Assembly: GCA_030066985.1 (NCBI GenBank)
Contig: JASJAN010000048.1
Span: 1-40,117, forward strand
Source of the DNA: Desulfobacterales bacterium
GTDB lineage: Bacteria > Desulfobacterota > Desulfobacteria > Desulfobacterales > JAHEIW01
DNA: 40,117 nt
Reading direction: 5' to 3'
Under the pieces are notes generated by a model, which saw only the letters and a program-made list of their open reading frames with translations, was not told the DNA's origin and ran no database searches. Each line of letters starts with the position of its first letter. Within the stretch, counting starts at the first letter, position 1. Both the position numbers and the translations under genes were made by a program. Below are positions 32,989 to 39,319 of the stretch, piece after piece.

Positions 32989-33636
32989 ATGACACAACCA
33001 CTATCACGCTTGCTTCCGGAGAATTTGCAAAACCGCTTTCTGGGTTTATTAACCCCTCTGATCAACAGATTCACCCGCTGGGGGATCCACCCGAACGCCT
33101 TTACCCTGGCCGGTTTTGTCTTCTCACTGATAGCGGCTGCGGCTCTGTATATGCAACATTTGCGCATCGGCGGAATTCTTATCTTGACAGGCGGTTTATG
33201 CGATTGCATTGATGGCGGTCTGGCGCGGGCAATGGGCAAAGACAGCCGATTCGGTGCGCTGTTTGACTCCACGATTGATCGCTATTCAGAGTTTGCCATT
33301 TTTTTGGGTATCCTTGCCTATTGTCTGACAAACAATGCCGGTTTGACAACGGTGGTGGCTTTCATGGCTTTATGTGGCTCCATCATGGTCAGTTACTCCC
33401 GGGCCCGGGCGGAGAGTCTCGGGTTTGAATCTCAAACGGGATTGATGCAAAGACCGGAACGGATTGTTTTTCTTGGAGGGGGTGCGTTGATCCATCCGGT
33501 GGCTTTTACAGCGGCCATTTGGGCTGTTGCCATTTTTGCAAACCTGACGGCTTTGCAGCGCCTCCGCCACACCCAGCAGCAGAATCAAGCAAAAATAATG
33601 AAAAACCAAACCTCGCGAGATCACGAAATCCTTTAG
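32989..33636 (+). CDS. CDP-alcohol phosphatidyltransferase (possible phosphatidylinositol-phosphate synthase)
   Basis: This 215-residue inner-membrane enzyme has about five to six hydrophobic helices. The signature D-x2-D-G-x2-A-R-x8-G-x3-D-x3-D is complete in LCDCIDGGLARAMGKDSRFG followed by ALFDSTIDR (about 70-100), so the catalytic aspartates and metal sites are intact. The family transfers a phosphatidyl group from CDP-diacylglycerol to an alcohol. The start RWGIHPNAFTLAGFVFSLIA is typical of the PgsA/PI-phosphate synthase group. With ino1 upstream, inositol 3-phosphate is a plausible acceptor, giving phosphatidylinositol phosphate as in actinobacteria. Glycerol 3-phosphate (PgsA) cannot be excluded from sequence alone. 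Confidence 0.82.
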   Translation: MTQPLSRLLPENLQNRFLGLLTPLINRFTRWGIHPNAFTLAGFVFSLIAAAALYMQHLRIGGILILTGGLCDCIDGGLARAMGKDSRFGALFDSTIDRYSEFAIFLGILAYCLTNNAGLTTVVAFMALCGSIMVSYSRARAESLGFESQTGLMQRPERIVFLGGGALIHPVAFTAAIWAVAIFANLTALQRLRHTQQQNQAKIMKNQTSRDHEIL

Positions 33637-33936
33637 AGTTGTCTATTTTGGTGTTTCCTTGGTTTTATCCCCCACTGCTGCTCATACAGATGGTCAACAA
33701 TGGCGCGTGAGTTGCACGCAGCAGAAAGGGTTTCCAGGATTGGCAGGATCGGCACAACCCCAGATCCCGCAAGTTGGCTCAATATATCATCAACTCGGCT
33801 GAAGGTATGATGCATCGGGTAAGATGAAGCAGGCTCAGGGCGCACGGCAAACGGCGCAAGGTAGTGGATAGGGAACACCAAAGAAAGATTATTCAATTAT
33901 TAGGCCTTGTGCCCTGTACCTTGCGCCTTTATCCGA
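33637..33936. other. Gene-free stretch between convergent genes, with repeat element
   Basis: This 300-base gap lies between the phosphatidyltransferase (+) and the glycyl radical enzyme (-). The right third is an inverted-repeat element (33830-33930). The left part on the minus strand encodes, without a ribosome binding site, about 45 residues (RVDDILSQLAGSGVVPILPI onward) that vaguely resemble the start of KDPG-type aldolases. I regard it as at best a remnant. Confidence 0.45.
33830..33930. repeat. Intergenic inverted-repeat element, GGCGCAAGG type (second copy)
   Basis: The left arm carries CAGGGCGCACGG and GGCGCAAGGTAG. The right arm (about 33902-33930, GGCCTTGTGCCC, TACCTTGCGCC) is its imperfect reverse complement. 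The words match those of the element after ilvC. The right arm ends about seven bases before the stop codon of the glycyl radical enzyme gene. Confidence 0.65.
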
Positions 33937-36297
33937 TCAAAAGGTGTCATGCTGTGTTCTGGCAATGATCTCCTCCTGATGGTCCACATCCAGATCCACA
34001 AAATAATCGCTGTAGCCGGCCACCCTGACCAGCAGATCACGATAATCATCAGGCGCCTGCTGGGCTTTGCGCAAGGTGGCCGAATCGATGATATTAAACT
34101 GGATGTGATGCCCGTTGAGATTGAAGTAGGTTCGGATCAGATGGCACAGCTTTTCAATACCGTCTTCATCTTTGAGGACATCGGGCAAAAATCTCTGATT
34201 TAAAAGCGTCCCACCGGATTTAACCTGATCCATCTTGGCCAACGATTTGATGACCGCTGTCGGACCATTGCGATCTGCACCATGCGACGGAGAGGTACCG
34301 TCTGAAATTGGCAATCCCGCCAGCCGTCCGTTGGCAGACGCGCCCAACATTTTCCCGAAGTACACATGGCAGGTTGTTGACAGCATATTCAGATGATATG
34401 TCGTGCCTTTGGTATTGGGCTTACCGTCAATGGCTGCGAAAAGATCGGCGTAAATCCTTCTCATGAGCATATCGGCCGCCTCATCATCATTGCCGAAAAA
34501 GGGGGTTTTGTTCAGCAACCGCAGGCGCAGCGCCTCCTGACCGCTAAAATTTCCCTGAAGGGCGGTCAGCAATTCATCCATGGTAATCGTCTTGTCTTCA
34601 AACACATGCTTATTGATGGCCGAAAGGCTGTCGGTCACCGTACCGATGCCGCAGCATTGAATATAATTGGTATTATAACGCGGCCCGCCATTGTAATAGT
34701 CCTTCCCGTTGGTAATGCAATCGGCAATGACCACCGAGAGAAATGGTGCCGGGGCATATTGGGCATACATCCGCTCGATGTAGTTATTGGTTTTGATTTT
34801 ACGATCAACCACGAAATTTAGTTGCTTGGCAAAGGCCTCATAAAGCCCATCGAAATCTTCAAACGCTCTGGGATCTCCGGTCTGCAATCCGACGGTTTCG
34901 CCGTTCAGCGGATTGGCTCCATTGTTTAAGGCCAGTTCCAAAATTTTAGGAACATTCAAATAGCCGGTCAAAATATAGGCTTCTTTACCGAAAGCGCCGG
35001 TTTCAATACACCCGCTGCATCCGCCTTCGCGGGCATCCTCCAGGGATTTGCCGGTCCGGATTTGCTCCATCACAACTTCATCAGCATTAAACACCGAGGG
35101 GTAGCCGTAGCCTTTACGAATCACCCGCGCAGCCGCCTTTAGAAAACGATTGGGCGTCTTATGGCTGATTTGCACATTGCTGCCCGGTTGCAACAAATGC
35201 AGCTCATCGACTGCTTCCAGCATAATGTAAGAGACGTCATTGACACCATCAGAGCCATCGATTTTCAGGCCGCCGATATTGATGTTTGTAAAATCATTGT
35301 AGGTGCCGCTTTCCAGCGCAGTAACCCCCACTTTGGGTGGCGCCGGATGGTTGTTAAATTTGATCCAGAGGCATTCGATCAGTTCTTTGGCACGTTCACG
35401 GTCCAGCGCATTGTCAGCCAGATCCTTTTCATAAAAGGGGTGCAGATGCTGATCCAGATGGCCCGGACTCATGGCATCCCAGCCGTTGAGTTCGGTAATG
35501 GTCCCCAGATGTACAAACCAATACATCTGAAGCGCCTCCCAGAAATCGCGCGGGGCACGGGCCGGCACACGGCGACAGATACCGGCAATGCGTTCCAGTT
35601 CTTCTTTGCGCTCCGGATTTTGCTCTTTGGCGGCCAATTCCAGTGCCAATTCAGCGTGGCGCTCGGCAAATATGATGGCCGCATCACAGGCAATCTCCAT
35701 GGCCTTGAGCTCTTCGGCTTTATCGGCGGCCTCCGGATCATTCAAGAAATCCAGCCGTTCAAGACTGGCAGCGATGTCCGCCTTAAAATCCAGCATGCCT
35801 TTACGATAGATCACCCCATCTAGGGTGGTGTGTCCCGGGGCGCGTTGTTCCATAAACTCGGTAAACGCCCCTGCCTTATAAGCCCGCTTCCAGTCTTCCG
35901 GCACCTGACCAAATACCCGTTCTCGCATAGTGCGTCCGGACCAATAAGGAATGACCGTTTCTGCATAGACCTGCAAGGCTTCATCAGGCACCGCATAGCG
36001 CGTCATATTCCTGGAATCCAGAATCTTCAGGTCTTCTTCACTGTGGCAGGTCAGCTCAGGGAACGTCGACACCGCCTTGGGGTATGGCCCGCGTTCACCG
36101 ACGATCAGTTCGTCATCACCGATGTAAATGGTCTTTTTCTCACACAGGTTTTTAAAATTTAAAGCGCGCAAAACGGGTACTGAATATTTTCCCTCATTTT
36201 CTTGATAAAATTCGGTGACCAGCAAGGCCCGTTCTGCCGATATGCAGGGCTGAGCGCTGAAGCTTTGTTCGCGCAGTCGGGATATTCTGTTGTTCAT
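33937..36297 (-). CDS. hypD: Glycyl radical enzyme, trans-4-hydroxy-L-proline dehydratase type
   Basis: This 786-residue glycyl radical enzyme is predicted to dehydrate trans-4-hydroxy-L-proline to pyrroline-5-carboxylate. The glycyl loop is RVAGYSDYF with G761, and the radical cysteine/acid pair is C430/E432 in GGCSGCIETGAFG. Recalled active-site residues of Clostridioides difficile HypD (F152, H160, D278, S334, F340, C434, E436, Y450) all fall here at a constant offset of -4: F148, H156, D274, S330, F336, C430, E432, Y446. That argues against choline, glycerol, propanediol or isethionate lyases. The ATG follows AGGAGG by nine bases; this binding site lies within the last codons of the activase gene, five bases upstream, so translation is coupled. 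No proC is in the window. Confidence 0.85.
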   Translation of the reverse strand: MNNRISRLREQSFSAQPCISAERALLVTEFYQENEGKYSVPVLRALNFKNLCEKKTIYIGDDELIVGERGPYPKAVSTFPELTCHSEEDLKILDSRNMTRYAVPDEALQVYAETVIPYWSGRTMRERVFGQVPEDWKRAYKAGAFTEFMEQRAPGHTTLDGVIYRKGMLDFKADIAASLERLDFLNDPEAADKAEELKAMEIACDAAIIFAERHAELALELAAKEQNPERKEELERIAGICRRVPARAPRDFWEALQMYWFVHLGTITELNGWDAMSPGHLDQHLHPFYEKDLADNALDRERAKELIECLWIKFNNHPAPPKVGVTALESGTYNDFTNINIGGLKIDGSDGVNDVSYIMLEAVDELHLLQPGSNVQISHKTPNRFLKAAARVIRKGYGYPSVFNADEVVMEQIRTGKSLEDAREGGCSGCIETGAFGKEAYILTGYLNVPKILELALNNGANPLNGETVGLQTGDPRAFEDFDGLYEAFAKQLNFVVDRKIKTNNYIERMYAQYAPAPFLSVVIADCITNGKDYYNGGPRYNTNYIQCCGIGTVTDSLSAINKHVFEDKTITMDELLTALQGNFSGQEALRLRLLNKTPFFGNDDEAADMLMRRIYADLFAAIDGKPNTKGTTYHLNMLSTTCHVYFGKMLGASANGRLAGLPISDGTSPSHGADRNGPTAVIKSLAKMDQVKSGGTLLNQRFLPDVLKDEDGIEKLCHLIRTYFNLNGHHIQFNIIDSATLRKAQQAPDDYRDLLVRVAGYSDYFVDLDVDHQEEIIARTQHDTF

Positions 36298-36302
36298 CAG
36301 TG

Positions 36303-37211
36303 CTATCCTCCTATTTTAACCGGCAAGCCGGTTTGGGAAAGCCAACCGGCAACGGTGTTCAAATGTTCGTCGCTGGGGCGCTGCATATCCGCTGGTATAC
36401 ATTCCAGTCCCAGACGGCCGTATTTTTCCCGGGCGGAATTGTGAAAAGGCAGAATCGCGATATGGTCAATCCCGGACAGTGCCGCCACAAATTCAGCGGT
36501 TCGATTGATATTGTCAACATCATCATTGATGCCGGGAATCAGCGGTATGCGCACCTGAATGCGGGCTTTATTTTCGGACAGCAGTTTCAAATTATCGAGA
36601 ATCAGCCGATTGGATACGCCGGTAAAATCGCGGTGTTTGGCCACATCCATAAGCTTGATGTCATACAAAAACAAATCTGTTTTTTGGGCCACTTTCAGCA
36701 GCAGCTCAGCATCTGCATACCCGGTCGTATCCACCGTGCGATGAAGATCCAGATGGCTGCAGGCGTCAAGCAGGTCCAGCAAAAAATCAGGTTGCATCAG
36801 AGGCTCACCGCCCGAAAACGTGACCCCGCCGCCCGATTGATCATAAAAAGCGGTATCTTTTTCGATTTGTCGGACCACTTCGGCAACGGTCACCTTACGG
36901 CCCACAAATTCAACGGCTCCAGATGGGCATTGCTCGGCACAGGTTTGACACAGGTCACAGTTGGCCGTATCGGAATCCATTCCATCAGCTGTCTCGACTA
37001 TAACGTTCTGGGGACAGATTTGAATGCATTCTCCACAGCGTACACAGCGCTCTTGCCGATAAACACGCTGGGAGGCAACGGATATGCCTTCTGGATTGTG
37101 ACACCAGCGGCATGCCAGCGGACAGCCTTTAAAAAACACGGTCGTCCGAATGCCCGGTCCATCATGAATCGCATATTTTTTAATATCAAAAATGACGCCT
37201 TCGGTCATCAT
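36303..37211 (-). CDS. Glycyl radical enzyme activating protein (HypD activase)
   Basis: This 302-residue radical SAM enzyme installs the glycyl radical on the adjacent dehydratase. The N-terminus IFDIKKYAIHDGPGIRTTVF and the cluster motif CPLACRWCHNPEG (C-x3-C-x2-C) define the PflA-type family. An inserted ferredoxin-like domain with two 4Fe-4S motifs (CVRCGECIQICP and CDLCQTCAEQCP) is typical of activases for HypD-, choline- and glycerol-type enzymes. VTFSGGEPLMQPDFL follows. ATG at 37211 is five bases after AGGA and gives the family N-terminus; an in-frame TTG at 37274 coincides with a likely -35 box and is rejected. The gene precedes hypD in the same transcript, with five bases between them. 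Confidence 0.92.
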   Translation of the reverse strand: MMTEGVIFDIKKYAIHDGPGIRTTVFFKGCPLACRWCHNPEGISVASQRVYRQERCVRCGECIQICPQNVIVETADGMDSDTANCDLCQTCAEQCPSGAVEFVGRKVTVAEVVRQIEKDTAFYDQSGGGVTFSGGEPLMQPDFLLDLLDACSHLDLHRTVDTTGYADAELLLKVAQKTDLFLYDIKLMDVAKHRDFTGVSNRLILDNLKLLSENKARIQVRIPLIPGINDDVDNINRTAEFVAALSGIDHIAILPFHNSAREKYGRLGLECIPADMQRPSDEHLNTVAGWLSQTGLPVKIGG

Positions 37212-37252
37212 CCAAATCCTGCTTAAAAATTCGGTCTGATGTTTAAAATTAT

Positions 37253-37274
37253 GCCCGGTGACTTGAAAAGTCAA
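37253..37274 (-). promoter_or_regulatory. Candidate promoter and palindromic operator of the hypD operon
   Basis: On the minus strand TTGACT (37274-37269) is followed after 15 bases by CATAAT, which ends just beyond this interval. A perfect inverted repeat, TGACTT-GAA-AAGTCA (37259-37273), overlaps the -35 box and is a good operator candidate. It lies in the gap shared with the divergent ABM-domain gene. Confidence 0.45.
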
Positions 37275-37378
37275 TTATTATAAAATCTTATTTGGTGTTG
37301 AAAATTATTGAAACAGACACATAATTGTTTTATGCGATACCTGTAAAATAATAAAATCCAGCAAAAGGAGCCGTCAAG

Positions 37379-37663
37379 ATGATTAAGGTCCACATTAAAC
37401 GAAGGGTGCCACCTAAAAAAATGGAAGCGCTGCGAATCCTGATCAATCAGTTGCGGTCCATGACAATGGGTCAGCCCGGCTATATCGCCGGAGAGACCCT
37501 GCAACGTGTCGATCAACCCGGGGAAAGCATGGTGGTCTCCAAGTGGCGATCCCTGGATTACTGGCAGCAATGGGTGCAAAATGATGCCCGCAAAGAGGTT
37601 CAGTCACAAATCGATCAGCTATTGGGGGAAGAGACACAGTACGAAATCTATGAATTCGACTAA
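37379..37663 (+). CDS. Antibiotic biosynthesis monooxygenase (ABM) domain protein
   Basis: This is a 94-residue dimeric alpha/beta-barrel type protein: IKVHIKRRVPPKKMEALRIL, PGYIAGETLQRVDQPGESMV, then SKWRSLDYWQQWVQN. The pattern of strand-helix-strand with a W-x-S-x-x-x-W-x-x-W segment is typical of the ABM superfamily. Members act as quinol oxygenases, haem-degrading enzymes or unknown small-molecule binders, so no substrate can be named. AAGGAG lies eight bases before the ATG. It is divergent from the HypD activase. A hairpin follows its stop. Confidence 0.82.
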   Translation: MIKVHIKRRVPPKKMEALRILINQLRSMTMGQPGYIAGETLQRVDQPGESMVVSKWRSLDYWQQWVQNDARKEVQSQIDQLLGEETQYEIYEFD

Positions 37664-37684
37664 AACGGGTTTATAGACCCGTTT
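37663..37684 (+). terminator. Hairpin terminator after the ABM gene
   Basis: AAACGGGT (37663-37670) pairs with ACCCGTTT (37677-37684) around a 6-base loop, starting at the last base of the stop codon. A modest T-rich stretch (AACTAGATTTTA) follows. Confidence 0.5.
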
Positions 37685-37794
37685 AACTAGATTTTATAAA
37701 TGTGTTGAGCCAATAAGCAACTTGCCTTTCGAACTCATCAACGTCTTTTCAATTTAAGTGTGCCGTAAGCCGAACACATTGCGCCAGTAATCAA

Positions 37795-38844
37795 TTAGAC
37801 AATGCGCACGTGGGGCTTATCGGCAGCAACAACTTCACCGACCTTGACGGCTGTTTCGATTCCCGCTGCTTTTAACTGCTTGATGAGCGCATCGGTTTGC
37901 GCGGCGGGCAACACCAGCAAGAGACCGCCGGAGGTCTGGGGATCGAACAATAGGTCCTCCTCAGCGGCGGACCGCCGCGTTGTCATCTCCCAAGCGTTAG
38001 CCGCCAATTTGCGATTGGCCTTGTTACTGCCGGTGGTTTCTCCTTTTTGATACATCCGCAGCGCATTGGGGTAAAAGGGAAGGTTTTCGTAGATGAGATC
38101 AATTTGAACATCATTGCCGCGGGCCAACTCGAGCGTATGCCCCACAATTCCAAACCCGGTCACATCGGTGCAGGCATGCACTTCAAAATTGAGGGCCACT
38201 TCAATGGCGTTGCGATTCAAAGCCGCCACCTGGGGCAAAATGGATTCCAGTTCTGCGTAGGGCAATTTACCGGAACGATTGGCGTTAAACAGCACGCCCG
38301 TCCCCAGAGGTTTGGTCAGAACCAAGTCGTCACCCACTTGAGCACCGCAGTTGGTCAGAATGCGATCTGGATGAACACGGCCGGTAACTGCCAAGCCGTA
38401 TTTCGGTTCGTTATCATCCACGGAGTGCCCACCGGCCATGGATGCCCCTGCTTCGAGGACCTTGGCACTGCCGCCCCGCAAGATCTCAGCTAAAAAACTC
38501 AGATCTAGCTTTTTAGATGGAAACATCACCAAATTCAGGGCAGTCAGCGGTTGGCCGCCCATGGCGTAAACATCAGACAGAGAATTGGCCGCTGCAATCT
38601 GGCCGAACCAGTAAGGATCATTTACCGGTGGGGTAATATAGTCCACCGTGCTGATCAAGGCGATCTCGGGTGAGACTTGATACACGGCAGCATCATCCAT
38701 GGTATCATATCCTACCAGCAGATTTGGATCCTCTGAGGCATCCAGCCCCTTAAGCGCTTCCGACAGCTCCGTCGGACCGATTTTGGCCGCTCAGCCGCAG
38801 GTGCGCGAAAGGCCCATGAGGGTTTTTTTCTTTTTGAAAAACAT
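37795..38844 (-). CDS. selD: Selenide, water dikinase with in-frame UGA (selenocysteine SelD)
   Basis: This enzyme makes selenophosphate from selenide and ATP, the selenium donor for selenocysteine and selenouridine. Reading from ATG at 38844, the frame gives T-C-G-UGA-A-A-K at residues 15-21. The UGA (38791-38793) sits exactly at the catalytic Cys/Sec position (C-G-C/U-x-x-K family motif) and the rest of the frame is open for 331 further codons. The protein is 349 residues with Sec18. Downstream motifs are standard: TVDYITPPVNDPYWFGQIAA, AMGGQPLTALNLVMFP, GGHSVDDNEPKYGLAVTGR and SGGLLLVLPAAQ. A stem-loop suited to be a bacterial SECIS follows the UGA. If UGA is not decoded, only an N-terminally truncated, inactive protein from an internal ATG (38700) would result. 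Confidence 0.93.
38759..38793 (-). promoter_or_regulatory. UGA codon and candidate SECIS stem-loop in selD
   Basis: After the UGA (38793-38791) there are 14 bases, then TCCGAC (38776-38771), the loop GGAGCT (38770-38765) and GTCGGA (38764-38759), a perfect 6-bp stem. The distance, the short stem and the G- and U-containing apical loop fit bacterial SECIS elements bound by SelB. Confidence 0.75.
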
Positions 38845-39254
38845 GCCTTTTCCCTATTATATAATTATACCTTAATGCCCTTATATGTTCCCTAATCATT
38901 AACACAGAACTATAATATGGCAACGGGAAAAATTCAAATATGAAATATTGATCAAACCAGCTTAAGTATAGAAATTTTCGATGTAAAAATTCTCGATAGA
39001 AATCATTACAAAAGCACTTTGGAGATCTATTTGTGGACTTTTGATGTAAGCGCTTTCAAACAGAAGTGCAAAATCTTGAACTGTATTGAGAATATGAGCC
39101 TGAGTTATTAAGATTTCACGTAGCAAGAAGCTTAGCGCTTTTTTTAAAAGCTGCAAACCCGAGCAAAAGGGGTTTTGAGATCGCTCTAAACATGCAACTC
39201 GGAGATGTAATGGAAGGATTAAAACACAATTAAAGCGGCGCAGCAAATAATAAA
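38845..39254. other. Gap between selD and the PilY1-like gene
   Basis: No supported gene is present in these 410 bases. A minus-strand frame of 105 codons (38962-39279) covers much of it but starts inside the terminator hairpin below and has no ribosome binding site. Its C-terminal part (about 38962-39110) very faintly recalls HEPN-type helical proteins. The 38850-38960 part is AT-rich and probably holds the selD promoter. Confidence 0.45.
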
Positions 39255-39299
39255 AAACCCGCAATCCCCGGGTGAGCACAAAATAGGGATTGCGGGTTT
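39255..39299 (-). terminator. Strong intrinsic terminator after the PilY1-like gene
   Basis: AAACCCGCAATCCC (39255-39268) and GGGATTGCGGGTTT (39286-39299) form a perfect 14-bp stem. Read on the minus strand it is followed by TTTTTTATTATT. It lies about 20 bases after the stop of the minus-strand PilY1-like gene. Confidence 0.9.
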
Positions 39300-39319
39300 A
39301 ACTTAGCATTCATTCATTA

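Noticed and set aside
35161-35823. Open frame of 220 codons on the + strand
   Set aside because: It lies wholly antisense to hypD, has no binding site, and its composition mirrors the sense codons.
36300-37226. Long open frame (308 codons) on the + strand
   Set aside because: It is antisense to the HypD activase, whose radical SAM and ferredoxin motifs are clear. The + strand product has no recognisable domain.
37212-37274. Upstream in-frame TTG start for the activase
   Set aside because: The TTG coincides with a likely -35 box and palindrome, and the extra 21 residues are not part of the family N-terminus.
38962-39279. 105-codon minus-strand frame with faint HEPN-like C-terminus
   Set aside because: It starts inside the intrinsic terminator stem and lacks a ribosome binding site. 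The resemblance is too weak to call a gene or pseudogene.
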